A DNA stretch of 64,000 nt from Desulfuromonas sp. (lineage in GTDB: Bacteria > Desulfobacterota > Desulfuromonadia > Desulfuromonadales > SZUA-401): NCBI GenBank assembly GCA_002869605.1, contig PKUI01000170.1, positions 1-64,000 on the forward strand, given 5' to 3'. The notes beneath the pieces were generated by a model, which did no database searches, was not told the origin of the DNA, and saw only the letters and a list, made by a program, of their open reading frames with translations. Below, in pieces: positions 52,617-61,666 of this stretch; the stretch's first letter is position 1; every line of letters starts with the position of its first letter. A program made the position numbers and the translations under genes.

Positions 52617-53837
52617 ATGCACAGAATCGCCATTACCGGAATCGGCATCGTTTCCTGCCTCGGCAGCGACAAGGAGAGTGTCAGCGCATCTCTGCGCAAA
52701 GGACGCTCCGGGATCGTCATCGATCCCAGGCGTCAGGAACTCGGTTTTCGCAGCCCGCTCACCGGGGCCGTTCAGGGCTTCTCACCCCCCGCAGAGCTGT
52801 CGCGCAAGCAGCGCAAGAGCATGCCCGAGTTTGCCGTACACGCCTATGCCGCGGCGACGCAGGCGATCAATGACGCCGGGCTGGAGCGGGAAGAGATCCA
52901 AAATCCGCAAAACGGCCTGATCTTCGGAGTCGACTCCAGCTGTCTGGCCGCCATCGAGCAGGTCGACACCCTGCGCGAGAAAGGCGAAACCCGCCTCATC
53001 GGCAGCGGCCAGATCTTCCGCTCCATGACCAGTTGCGTCACTATGAACCTCAACACCCTGCTGCAGACCAAAGGGGCCTGCTGGTCGATCAGCTCGGCCT
53101 GCTCCAGCGGCGGGCATGCCATCGGACAGGCCGCCGACCTGATCGCGCTCGGCCGCCAGGAACGCGTCATCTGCGGCGGCGCCCAGGAAATCAACTGGGA
53201 ATCGATGTGCAGCTTTGACGGCCTGGGGGCCTTCTCCATGGGAGAAAACGGCCCAGGAAAAGCCTGCCGCCCTTTCGACGCCGCGCGTGACGGGCTGGTG
53301 CCGAGTGGCGGGGCGGCCGCGGTGGTTCTCGAGCGCTACGACCTGGCCGAATCGCGCGGCGCCACGATCCTCGGCGAAATCAGGTCCTACGCCTTCTCTT
53401 CGGACGGCGAACACCTCTCGGTCCCAAGCCATGGTGGCTTGCAGCGCGCCATGCGCGAGAGCCTGGAACGTGCCGGCCTGAAACCGGGCGACATCGACTA
53501 CCTGTGTGCCCACGCCACCTCGACGCCGGCCGGCGACGCCGCCGAGGCCATGAACATCAAAGCGGTATTCGGCGCGGACACCCCCCATGTCTCCTCGCTC
53601 AAGTCGATGACCGGACACGAACTCTGGATGTCGGGAGCCTCCCAGGTGGTCTACTGCACCCTGATGGCCCAGGGTGGCTTTATCGCCCCCAACATTAACT
53701 TCGAGTCCCCCGACGAACAGACCGAAGGGCTGCGCATCGTCACCGAAACGATCCCCTCGCCGCCGCGGCGGGTCCTGTGCAACTCGGCGGGATTCGGCGG
53801 CACCAATTCCTGCCTGGTCCTAGACTTCGAACGATGA
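52617..53837 (+). CDS. Beta-ketoacyl-ACP synthase (first) of the aryl-polyene cluster
   Basis: 406 residues from ATG 52617 (MHRIAITGIGIVSCLG). Thiolase-fold KS with the full Cys-His-His triad: Cys162 (SSACSSGGHA), His299 (CAHATSTPAGD), His334 (MTGHELWMSG). This is a KAS I/II type enzyme that adds malonyl units. Aryl-polyene clusters have two or three KS genes; one is often a chain-length partner, but the present one keeps all catalytic residues. The stop overlaps the FAD oxidoreductase start (ATGA). Confidence 0.93.
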   Translation: MHRIAITGIGIVSCLGSDKESVSASLRKGRSGIVIDPRRQELGFRSPLTGAVQGFSPPAELSRKQRKSMPEFAVHAYAAATQAINDAGLEREEIQNPQNGLIFGVDSSCLAAIEQVDTLREKGETRLIGSGQIFRSMTSCVTMNLNTLLQTKGACWSISSACSSGGHAIGQAADLIALGRQERVICGGAQEINWESMCSFDGLGAFSMGENGPGKACRPFDAARDGLVPSGGAAAVVLERYDLAESRGATILGEIRSYAFSSDGEHLSVPSHGGLQRAMRESLERAGLKPGDIDYLCAHATSTPAGDAAEAMNIKAVFGADTPHVSSLKSMTGHELWMSGASQVVYCTLMAQGGFIAPNINFESPDEQTEGLRIVTETIPSPPRRVLCNSAGFGGTNSCLVLDFER

Positions 53838-55318
53838 ACTACGACTCGATCATCATCGGTGGCGGCATCTCGGGGATGACCGCAGCACTGCTGCTCGCCA
53901 AACACGGCCAGAAGGTGGCCCTGCTCGAGCGTTCGAGCCAGCTCGCCCCGATGGTGCGTGGCTTCAGTCGTGACGGCCTCTACTTCGATACCGGCTTCCA
54001 CTATGCCGGAGGCCTTGGCGACGGCGAGGTTCTCGACCGCTTTTTTCAGCACCTCGGCCTGGCGGACAAGTTCGTCAAACAGCCCTACGCCGAGAACGGC
54101 TTCGACCTCTTTCGAACCCAGGACGCAATCCCGGACTTCGCCTTCCCGTGCGGTTACGCCAGAACCGAGGCACACTTCACGGAGCGTTTTCCGCAAGAAC
54201 GACAGGCCATCCAGAACTACCTGGAAGCCCTGCGCACGGAGTGCCGCAGACTCCCCTACCTCAACCTCGAACTTTCCCTCGACGAACAACAGCTGATGGG
54301 CGTCCTCCAGGGCCCCTCCGTGCAGCAGGTTCTCGACGGGCTGGGTGTCACCCCCCCCTTAAGGCAGCTGCTGACGCTACATGCCCTGCTCTACGGCGTT
54401 CCTCCCGAACAGATGCCCTTCACGCTCCACGCCAGCGTGGTCGCCCCCTATATCGAGTCAACCTACGGTATCGAGGGGGGCGGGCGACAGCTGGTGCGCG
54501 CCTACAGCGAGCGGCTTGCCGAGCTCGGGGTCGCTGTTTTCTGCAGGACAACCGTCAGCCGGATTGAACTCGGCAGCAGCGGCCAGGTCACCGCGGTCCA
54601 GACCGAGAAAGGGGAGCGATTCACCTGCACCCGGTGCATCGCCAGCGTCGCGCCCCGCGTGCTGCTCGAACTGGTCCCGGAGAAAGCGTTTCGTCCCGCC
54701 TACCGCAAACGACTTGCCAACCTCAACGAGACCCCATCGGCACATTTGCTGTTTGCCGCCTGCGAAAACGACAGCCTGCTGGAAAAGCGTAACCTGTTCC
54801 TTGACGGCAACGGCGTCCCGTTTACGGATCTCAGCAAAACACCGCTCGCGAAACGTACCCTGTATCTGGCCAGGGCACATGCCGAACCGGGCACCACACC
54901 ACGTCACGGGCTGATCATCATCTGCCCCGCCGACCAGGCCGAAACAGCCGAATGGCAGAAAAGCCGACGCGGCCAGCGCCCCGCCGACTACGTCGCCTTC
55001 AAGCAGCAGACCATGGACGCACTGACCCGGCGCGTGAGCGACACCTGCCCGGAACTCGGTACCCTGACCCCCCTGGCCGGCTCCACACCGCTGACCATGG
55101 CCGACTACGCCGGCAACCCGGGTGGCGGCATTTATGGTGTCAAACACATGGTCGGACAGTACAACCCCCAGCCGGCAACCCGCATCAAGGGACTGATGCT
55201 GGCCGGCCAAGGGACTGCAGCACCTGGCATCCTCGGGGCGGCCCTCTCGGCCTACCTCTGCTGCGGCCACCTGCTGGGACACGACACCCTTCGCAACGAG
55301 GTTAAGCAATGCAGTTAA
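53834..55318 (+). CDS. FAD-dependent oxidoreductase, phytoene-desaturase-like
   Basis: 494 residues from ATG 53834, overlapping the KS stop. N-terminal dinucleotide fold SIIIGGGISGMTAALLLAKHGQKVALLERSSQLAP (GxGxxG...E). The middle has the ESTYGIEGGGRQLVRAYSERLAELG pattern of CrtI/all-trans-retinol saturase relatives. C-terminal GIYGVKHMVGQYNPQPATRIKGLMLAGQGTAAPGILGAAL is the FAD-binding end of that family. Its role in polyene assembly is not known to me: it could desaturate or saturate the chain or modify the aryl head. Overlaps the next KS by 10 bp, so clearly part of the operon. Confidence 0.88.
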   Translation: MNYDSIIIGGGISGMTAALLLAKHGQKVALLERSSQLAPMVRGFSRDGLYFDTGFHYAGGLGDGEVLDRFFQHLGLADKFVKQPYAENGFDLFRTQDAIPDFAFPCGYARTEAHFTERFPQERQAIQNYLEALRTECRRLPYLNLELSLDEQQLMGVLQGPSVQQVLDGLGVTPPLRQLLTLHALLYGVPPEQMPFTLHASVVAPYIESTYGIEGGGRQLVRAYSERLAELGVAVFCRTTVSRIELGSSGQVTAVQTEKGERFTCTRCIASVAPRVLLELVPEKAFRPAYRKRLANLNETPSAHLLFAACENDSLLEKRNLFLDGNGVPFTDLSKTPLAKRTLYLARAHAEPGTTPRHGLIIICPADQAETAEWQKSRRGQRPADYVAFKQQTMDALTRRVSDTCPELGTLTPLAGSTPLTMADYAGNPGGGIYGVKHMVGQYNPQPATRIKGLMLAGQGTAAPGILGAALSAYLCCGHLLGHDTLRNEVKQCS

Positions 55319-56535
55319 AACGAGTAGTTATCACAGGGTACGGGGCCATCTCCCCCTACGGGCGCGGCATAACACCGATGATGGAAGGTCTCTACAGAGG
55401 CACCAGCGCGGTTCGCCAGGTGGAGGAACTGGGCCAGGTCCAGGGCATGCGCCCACGAGTCGCCGGGCTGGTCAGCGGAGTCGACCCCAAGGTGATCCCG
55501 CGCAAGCACCGTCGCTCAATGTCGGCCATGTCGATCTTCGCCACCCTCGCCTGCCAGGAAGCCCTGCAGCAGGCAGGCGTCAACCCCGACAACGAGCAGG
55601 GCAACCTCGGCATCTGCTTCGGCTCGACGGTCGGCAGCACCCAGGCGACCGAGGCGTTTTTCAAGGATTATTTTAGCGACCACAGCCTCGAACGCATGAA
55701 GTCGACGGTCTTTTTCCAGATCATGAATCACAGCTGCGCCGCCAACGTCGCCCAGACTCTCGACATCACCGGGCGCATCATGGCCCCGTCGGCCGCCTGC
55801 TCGACCGGCTGCCAGGCGGTCGGCTACGGTTACGAACAGGTGGCCCTCGGCAAGCAAACTATGCTACTGTGCGGCGGCGCAGACGAGTTCCACCCGCTGA
55901 CGGCCGCCACCTTCGATGTCATGCACGCCGCCTCGACCGCCTTCAACGAGTGCCCTCACGCCACACCACGCCCCTTCGACCTCAAGCGCGACGGCATGGT
56001 CTGCGCCGAAGGCGCCGGTGCCCTGCTGATCGAATCGCTCGAATCGGCCGAGGCGCGCGGGGCCACGATCATCGCTGAAATCAGCGGTTTTGCAACGGTT
56101 TCCGACCCGAGCAACATCGCCAACCCAAACAGCGCCGCCATGGAACGCTGCATGCGCGAGACGCTCAAGGACGCGCAACTTGCGCCGGAGGAGATCTCCT
56201 ACGTCAACGCCCACGCCACGGCCACCGCGCAGGGGGACATCGCCGAAAGCGAAGCAATCTACAACATCTTCGGCAGCGAGACTCCGGTCAGCAGCCTGAA
56301 GGGACATATGGGACACACCATGGCGGCCAGCGGCGCCCTGGAGCTGATTGCCAGCCTCGAGATGCTGCGCCGCGGCGAACTGGTCCCGACCCTCAACCTC
56401 GAGGAGGTTGACCCGGCCTGCAGCCCGCTGCAGTTCCTGCGCAGCGTCACCCCAAGGCAGGTCAAGGCCATCATGAAGAACAACTTCGCCCTCGGCGGCG
56501 TCAATTCATCACTTGTTGTAAGGAGCATTTCATGA
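55309..56535 (+). CDS. Beta-ketoacyl-ACP synthase (second) of the aryl-polyene cluster
   Basis: 408 residues. Triad Cys164 (PSAACSTGCQ), His302 (NAHATATAQGD), His333 (KGHMGHTMAASG). The sequence differs from the first KS throughout, so the pair is not a recent duplication. Both have complete triads, so both may condense, perhaps one initiating on the aryl starter and one elongating. Starts inside the FAD-oxidoreductase gene and its stop overlaps the ACP start (ATGA). Confidence 0.93.
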   Translation: MQLKRVVITGYGAISPYGRGITPMMEGLYRGTSAVRQVEELGQVQGMRPRVAGLVSGVDPKVIPRKHRRSMSAMSIFATLACQEALQQAGVNPDNEQGNLGICFGSTVGSTQATEAFFKDYFSDHSLERMKSTVFFQIMNHSCAANVAQTLDITGRIMAPSAACSTGCQAVGYGYEQVALGKQTMLLCGGADEFHPLTAATFDVMHAASTAFNECPHATPRPFDLKRDGMVCAEGAGALLIESLESAEARGATIIAEISGFATVSDPSNIANPNSAAMERCMRETLKDAQLAPEEISYVNAHATATAQGDIAESEAIYNIFGSETPVSSLKGHMGHTMAASGALELIASLEMLRRGELVPTLNLEEVDPACSPLQFLRSVTPRQVKAIMKNNFALGGVNSSLVVRSIS

Positions 56536-56789
56536 CCGAACAGGAAATCATTGAGCGGATCAACAGCTCGCTAGCCGAGGAGTTCGAACTCGACCCGGCC
56601 GACATGACCCCCGAGGCCAACATCTACGAGGAACTTGAGCTTGACAGCCTCGACACCGTCGACATGGTCATCGTCCTCGAAGGGGCCTTCGACTTCAAGA
56701 TCCGCGAAGAGGAAGCGATTCGTGAAATTCGCACCCTTGGCGACATTCACCGTTTTGTGATCGAAAAGAAGCGTAACCTGGACGCTTAA
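56532..56789 (+). CDS. Acyl carrier protein of the aryl-polyene cluster
   Basis: 85 residues. The phosphopantetheine Ser is Ser39 in EELELDSLDTVDMV, and helix 2 follows with VIVLEGAFDFKI. Strongly acidic as usual. It carries the growing chain for the two ketosynthases, ketoreductase and dehydratase. Confidence 0.95.
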   Translation: MTEQEIIERINSSLAEEFELDPADMTPEANIYEELELDSLDTVDMVIVLEGAFDFKIREEEAIREIRTLGDIHRFVIEKKRNLDA

Positions 56790-56796
56790 GCCTGCT

Positions 56797-57603
56797 GTGC
56801 CTGACCGGATCGACATGTCACTGAAATCGGCCCCAACCGAAACTTCAAGCTTTCCCATCGCGGCCCTCCTGATGAACCTTACGGTCTATCCGCTGATCGT
56901 GAGCTGGACACTGCTCGGCATCCTGATCTTCGTACCCTTGTTCGTCGGCTGCAAGCTGGCCACGGGCTGGAGCAACGGACGCATCATGCGCCTGATCATC
57001 TGGATCTACGGACGCGGCTGGATGTTCATCATGAGCCCGTTCGTGCGTTTCAGCAGCGAGGGGATGGAAAACCTCCCCACACAGGGGCCCTGCGTACTGG
57101 TGGTCAACCACCAGTCGTTTTTCGACACCTACTGCATGGCGATGCTCCCGATTCACGACATCGTTTTCGCGGTACGCGCCTGGCCGTTCCGCATGTTCTG
57201 GTACCGCAAGTTCATGCTGCTCGCCGAATACCTCGACGTCGAAAGCCACAACTGGGACGACACCCGCACCGCGGCACGCCGGGTCTTTGAAAAAAACAGC
57301 TTCGTGCTGTTCTTCCCCGAGGGGCACCGCAGCCGCGACGGAGAACTACAACGTTTCTACAACGGCGCCTTCTGGCTGGCCGCCGGGGAGAAAGTCCCGC
57401 TGGTGCCACTGTGCATCAACGGCACCGACAGCCTGCTCCCCCCCAAGCGCTTATGGCTGCAGCCGACCACCATCGTGCTGCGCGCCCTGCCGGCCATCGA
57501 CACCAGCGCCTACCCGCAGGAAGAAGACGTGCGTCGCCTGCGCAAACTGGTCAAGCGGCAGCTCGGCCAGGCGCTCAGCGAAATCCGCCAGGAGCAACCA
57601 TGA
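56797..57603 (+). CDS. 1-acylglycerol-3-phosphate acyltransferase-like enzyme (PlsC family)
   Basis: 268 residues from GTG 56797; an in-frame ATG at 56815 is an alternative. N-terminal transmembrane helix (VSWTLLGILIFVPLFVGCKLA). PlsC blocks: NHQSFFD (His105-x4-Asp110), FPEGHRSRDGELQRFYNGAFWLA, and VPLVPLCINGTD. In aryl-polyene clusters such acyltransferases are thought to join the polyene acyl group to a lipid head. Stop overlaps the ligase start. Confidence 0.9.
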   Translation: MPDRIDMSLKSAPTETSSFPIAALLMNLTVYPLIVSWTLLGILIFVPLFVGCKLATGWSNGRIMRLIIWIYGRGWMFIMSPFVRFSSEGMENLPTQGPCVLVVNHQSFFDTYCMAMLPIHDIVFAVRAWPFRMFWYRKFMLLAEYLDVESHNWDDTRTAARRVFEKNSFVLFFPEGHRSRDGELQRFYNGAFWLAAGEKVPLVPLCINGTDSLLPPKRLWLQPTTIVLRALPAIDTSAYPQEEDVRRLRKLVKRQLGQALSEIRQEQP

Positions 57604-58919
57604 CCATGAGCCGAGAGATGCGACTTCACCGCCTGCCCGAACTGCCGATGCGCAACCGCGACAAAATCCGCGCCGCACAGCTCACACTGCTGCAGGGTCA
57701 TATCGGCTACCTGGCGACCCACAGCCCCTTTTATCGCCGCCGCCTTGACGAGGCCGGGCTCGGCGTACGCGACCTGAACAGCCTCGACGACCTGGCCTGC
57801 TTCCCGCTGACCAACAAGCAGGACCTCGAGAGTGCTGGCAACGAGCTGCTCTGTGTTCCGACCCTGGAGACCGTCGACACCTGCCTGACCTCGGGGACCA
57901 CCGGCAAGCCGATCACTCTGCTGCAGACCCGTAGCGACCTGGAGCGGCTGACCTACAACGAGGAGAACACCTTCCGCGCCGCCGGCATCGGGGCCCATGA
58001 CCGGGTACTGATCGCCGCCGCCATCGACCGCTGTTTCATGGCCGGACTGGCTTATTTCCTCGGTCTCGCCCACATCGGCGCCACCTCGATCCGCGGCGGT
58101 TCGAGCAGCATCGCCATGCTCGCCGAGCTGGTCCGCACACAGCGCCCCACTGCGCTGGTCGGCGTACCGACCCTGCTGGCCGCCGTCGCCGCGCGCCTGC
58201 AAGGCGAAGGGGACGACCCGGCCACCAGCGACGTTAAGCGTCTGATCTGTATCGGCGAACCGGTCCGCAACAGCGAACTGCAGCTTTCCCCCTTGGGCGC
58301 GCGGCTGCAGCAGTTGTGGCAGGCCGAAGTCTACGGCACCTACGCCAGCACCGAGATGGCCACCGCCTTCACCGACTGCGAGGCCGGACGCGGCGGGCAC
58401 CTGCTGCCCGACCTGATGGTGGTTGAAATTCTCGACGAACAGGGGCAGCCGCTCCCCCCGGGGACCCCGGGTGAAGTCGTAGCGACACCGCTGCAGGTGC
58501 AGGGGATGCCGCTGCTGCGCTACCGCACCGGCGACATCGCGGTGCTGCATGACGAACCGTGCAGCTGCGGCCGCCAGACCCCACGTCTCGGCCCGGTCAT
58601 CGGTCGCAAGGCGCAGATGCTCAAGGTGCGTGGCACCACCCTGTTCCCACCGGCAGTTTTGGCCGCGCTGCAGGAACTCGAAGCGGTCCAGGGGTGTTAC
58701 CTCGAGGTGCGCAGCGAATACGACCTCAGCGACCAGCTGACCGTAGTAGTCGGCAGCCGTGATCCGCAGCTGCGGGCCGACCAGGTCGCCGAGCAGATCG
58801 CCAGCCGCACCCGGGTCAAGCCGGAGGTGAAAATCGTCCCCCCCGAGGAAATCCAGCGCAAGACGATACAGCCCGACAAGCGTAAACCTGTCACCTTCTT
58901 CGACCTGCGCCAGAACTGA
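57600..58919 (+). CDS. Acyl/aryl-activating AMP-dependent ligase (PaaK-like)
   Basis: 439 residues from ATG 57600; the longer upstream reading is inside the PlsC gene and rejected. PaaK-family order: P-loop-like LTSGTTGKPITLLQ (~98-111), YGTYASTEMATAF (~240s), GEVVATPLQVQGMPLLRYRTGDIAVL, a CSCGR motif (EPCSCGRQTPRLGPVIGRKAQMLKVRG) and the C-terminal lid ending QRKTIQPDKRKPV. It likely activates an aryl acid (e.g. coumarate or cinnamate made by the next gene) for loading on the ACP or CoA. Substrate inferred from context. Confidence 0.92.
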   Translation: MTMSREMRLHRLPELPMRNRDKIRAAQLTLLQGHIGYLATHSPFYRRRLDEAGLGVRDLNSLDDLACFPLTNKQDLESAGNELLCVPTLETVDTCLTSGTTGKPITLLQTRSDLERLTYNEENTFRAAGIGAHDRVLIAAAIDRCFMAGLAYFLGLAHIGATSIRGGSSSIAMLAELVRTQRPTALVGVPTLLAAVAARLQGEGDDPATSDVKRLICIGEPVRNSELQLSPLGARLQQLWQAEVYGTYASTEMATAFTDCEAGRGGHLLPDLMVVEILDEQGQPLPPGTPGEVVATPLQVQGMPLLRYRTGDIAVLHDEPCSCGRQTPRLGPVIGRKAQMLKVRGTTLFPPAVLAALQELEAVQGCYLEVRSEYDLSDQLTVVVGSRDPQLRADQVAEQIASRTRVKPEVKIVPPEEIQRKTIQPDKRKPVTFFDLRQN

Positions 58920-58975
58920 ATAGATCAAAACCACTCCGCCAACAAGGCGGGTTCAAGAAAGAGAGAAACAAGATC

Positions 58976-60562
58976 ATGTCTCAACGCCCAACGGTTACCC
59001 TGAACGGTCACGACCTGACCATCGAAGATATTGTCGCCATCGGCGTCGGCGACAAATGCGTCGCGCTCGAAGCAGAAGCGCTTGAGCGCTGCAAGGCAAG
59101 CCGCTCTTTCCTCGAGCGGGAAGTCGCCGCCAAGCGGATCATCTACGGCGTCAACACCTCCTTCGGGCCGATGTGCAACAAAATCATCGAGGACCGCGAA
59201 ATAGAGACGCTGCAGGTCAACCTGATCCGTAGCCACGCCGCCGGCCTCGGCGACCCGCTCAAGCCGTACATAGCCATCGGCGTGCTGGTGGTCCGCCTCA
59301 ACTCGCTGGTCAAGGGTTTCAGCGGCGTGCGCCTCGAACTGCTCGAGCACGTGCGCGACATGATCAACCTCGGCATCGCCCCGTATATCCCCTCCAACGG
59401 CAGTGTCGGCGCCTCCGGCGACCTGATCCACCTTGCACACATGGCGCTGGCAATCATCGGCGAAGGACAGGTCTATTACCAGGGCCGTCTGCGCCCGGCC
59501 ACCGAGGTCTACGCCGAGGTCGGCATGAAGCCGATGCGCCTCAGCTTCAAGGAAGGGATCGCGCTGATGAACGGTACCAGCGCCATGACCGCGCTGGCCG
59601 CCTTCGCCCTGTTCGGCGCCAAGAAGCTGCTGCGCCTCTCCTGCGTCACCGGCGCCTTCGCCCTCGAGATCTTCGGCGGCATCGACGATGCCTTCGACGA
59701 GGATCTGCATCTGGTCAAGCCCCACCCGGGCCAACTCGACGTCGCCGCGACCATCCGTAACCTGTATACCGGTTCGAAGAACATCACCCTGCGGCAGGAC
59801 ATGCACGAGCGGATCCGTGAGCAGGAGACCGACGGGCCGGTATTCGAAACCAGCATCAACGTGCAGGATGTCTACTCGGTACGCTGCACCCCGCAGGTGC
59901 TCGCCCCGGTCGCCGAATCGATCGCCCAGGCGGTACGCACCGTCGAAACCGAGGCCAACTCCTCCAACGACAACCCGATCATCATCCCCGAGAAACAGAA
60001 GGTCATCCACGGCGGCAACTTCCACGGCCAGAGCATCGGCTTCGCCATGGACAGCCTGTGCATCGCCATGGCGACCCTCTCGACCCTCTCCGAGAGACGC
60101 ACCAACAAGTACCTCGACAAGAACCTCAACGAAGGTCTCCCCGAGTTCCTTATCCCCGGAACCCTGGGATTGACCATGGGCTTCATGGGCGCCCAGTATC
60201 TGGCAACCTCGACCACCGCCGAGAACCGCCAGCTGGCCGGGCCGGTTAGCACCAACTCGATCTCCTGCAACGCCTCCAACCAGGACGTAGTGAGCATGGG
60301 CACGGTAGCGGCACGCAAGGCCTTCAAGTCGGTGAGCAACACCAAGCATATCCTGACCCTCGAGGTGCTCGCCGACCTGCAGGCGCTCTCGTTCCGCAAC
60401 GCCGACGGGCTCGGCAAGGGGACCGGCGCAATCTACCGTGAACTGCAGAAACACTTCAGCGTCTACGACAACAGTGGCATCTTCCACGACGACTTGACCC
60501 GCTTCCGCAAGCTGCTCTTCTCGAGTCAGCTGTTTGACGATCTGGAACCTTACTGGAGCTGA
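58976..60562 (+). CDS. Aromatic amino acid ammonia lyase (HAL/TAL/PAL family)
   Basis: 528 residues. The MIO cofactor forms from Ala146-Ser147-Gly148 in NGSVGASGDLIHLAHMA. YGVNTSFGPM gives the catalytic Tyr58. The region RSHAAGLGDPL (Ser86-His87) holds the substrate-selectivity residues: Ser-His is what histidine lyases have, while characterised tyrosine lyases of the Rhodobacter type have His-Leu; some flexirubin-type tyrosine lyases also lie nearer HAL. In this cluster it probably makes the cinnamate or coumarate starter of an aryl polyene. No hut genes are nearby. A GAAAGAGAG site lies just before the start. Confidence 0.93.
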   Translation: MSQRPTVTLNGHDLTIEDIVAIGVGDKCVALEAEALERCKASRSFLEREVAAKRIIYGVNTSFGPMCNKIIEDREIETLQVNLIRSHAAGLGDPLKPYIAIGVLVVRLNSLVKGFSGVRLELLEHVRDMINLGIAPYIPSNGSVGASGDLIHLAHMALAIIGEGQVYYQGRLRPATEVYAEVGMKPMRLSFKEGIALMNGTSAMTALAAFALFGAKKLLRLSCVTGAFALEIFGGIDDAFDEDLHLVKPHPGQLDVAATIRNLYTGSKNITLRQDMHERIREQETDGPVFETSINVQDVYSVRCTPQVLAPVAESIAQAVRTVETEANSSNDNPIIIPEKQKVIHGGNFHGQSIGFAMDSLCIAMATLSTLSERRTNKYLDKNLNEGLPEFLIPGTLGLTMGFMGAQYLATSTTAENRQLAGPVSTNSISCNASNQDVVSMGTVAARKAFKSVSNTKHILTLEVLADLQALSFRNADGLGKGTGAIYRELQKHFSVYDNSGIFHDDLTRFRKLLFSSQLFDDLEPYWS

Positions 60563-60577
60563 CCCGGAAGGACCTGC

Positions 60578-61042
60578 ATGGCCACTCAACCGCAACTGCC
60601 AACCGATGTCACCGCCTTCGTGCCGCACCGCAGTCCGATGCGCATGGTTTCGCGCCTGCTCGTCTGCGACAGTGACGATCTCGGCACCGTCGAAGCGGTC
60701 ATCGCCGATGACAACCCGTTGCTGCGTGCCGACGGCAGTCTCGAGGAGGTGGCGCTGTGCGAGATCCTCGCCCAGTCTTTTGCCGCCACCCAGGGTTACA
60801 TCGACCTCAAAAACAGCCTGGCTGCGGAACGCGGTTTTCTGGTCGGTATCCGCAGCATCGACATTTTCGCCCCGGCCCACCGCGGCGATGTCCTGACCAT
60901 TAAGGTCCAGCTGCTGATGCGCATGGAGGGCTTTTACCTGGTCAGAGGTGAAGTCCTGCGCGGAGACGAACTCCTCGCCGAGGGTGAGATGAAGGTCTGG
61001 GTGCCCGAGCTCAAAACAATTCCCGACGGGGAGGACGCATGA
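60578..61042 (+). CDS. 3-hydroxyacyl-ACP dehydratase (hotdog fold) of the aryl-polyene cluster
   Basis: 154 residues from ATG 60578, after GGAAGGA. FVPHRSPMRMVSRLLVCDSDDLGTVEAVI is FabZ-like, with His17; VALCEILAQSFAATQGYIDL is the second active-site helix (Glu). It removes water after ketoreduction to leave the double bond of the polyene. Stop overlaps the LolA-like start (ATGA). Confidence 0.92.
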   Translation: MATQPQLPTDVTAFVPHRSPMRMVSRLLVCDSDDLGTVEAVIADDNPLLRADGSLEEVALCEILAQSFAATQGYIDLKNSLAAERGFLVGIRSIDIFAPAHRGDVLTIKVQLLMRMEGFYLVRGEVLRGDELLAEGEMKVWVPELKTIPDGEDA

Positions 61043-61659
61043 TCCGGCGCACGTTTGCAACCCTGGCAACGTTCAGCCTCCTGATGCTGCTGCCGCTTAC
61101 GGCTGTCGCCGACGACGATCAGGCCACCCTCGCCCGCCTGAGGAGTGAGGCGGCCAAACTCGAGACCCTGTCGAGCGACTTCGTTCAGGAGAAGTATCTC
61201 GAGATCTTCAACTACGTGCTCACGGCGCATGGCCGCTTCTACTACCGGCGTCCCGACGCCCTGCGCTGGGAACTGCTCGACCCTGTCAAAACCGGCTTCG
61301 TCCTCAACGGCGAGGACGGCCAGCGCTGGCACGAGCGGAGCGGCAACCAGGAGAGTTTCACCATCGCCCGCGACCCGGTGATGAACATCGTGGCCCGCGA
61401 ACTTTTGGCCTGGACCCGCGTCGATCTCGATGAACTGGTAACCCGCTACACGATCCGGGTGGAAAATCACGACCCGATCCGGCTGCACCTGACACCGCTG
61501 ACCGACACCGCCGGCTTTCTCGAATACCTGCTTATCGAGTTTGCTCCGCAAGCCGGACATGTGCGTCTGGTCGAAGTCCATGAACCGGGCGGTGATTACA
61601 CACGCATCCGCTTCACCAATACACGTATCAACGAGCCGCTGGCCAAAGAGCTGTTCTGA
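61039..61659 (+). CDS. LolA-like periplasmic carrier of the aryl-polyene cluster
   Basis: 206 residues. Signal peptide (MIRRTFATLATFSLLMLLPLTAVADDD, cleavage ~25). LolA-like pattern: LETLSSDFVQEKYLEIFNYVLTAHGRFYYRRPDALRWELLDPVKTGFVLNGEDG (SDFxQ, GxFxYxRPxxLRWE...P....L..DG). Proteins of this type in aryl-polyene clusters are thought to move the lipid-linked pigment from the inner membrane to the outer membrane. Sits directly before the MMPL exporter. Confidence 0.92.
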   Translation: MIRRTFATLATFSLLMLLPLTAVADDDQATLARLRSEAAKLETLSSDFVQEKYLEIFNYVLTAHGRFYYRRPDALRWELLDPVKTGFVLNGEDGQRWHERSGNQESFTIARDPVMNIVARELLAWTRVDLDELVTRYTIRVENHDPIRLHLTPLTDTAGFLEYLLIEFAPQAGHVRLVEVHEPGGDYTRIRFTNTRINEPLAKELF

Positions 61660-61666
61660 TTTGCCT

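Noticed and set aside
58925..61069. 714-codon open frame on the minus strand opposite the ammonia lyase and dehydratase
   Set aside because: Spans two real plus-strand genes with intact motifs; composition typical of an antisense shadow, no ribosome-binding site.
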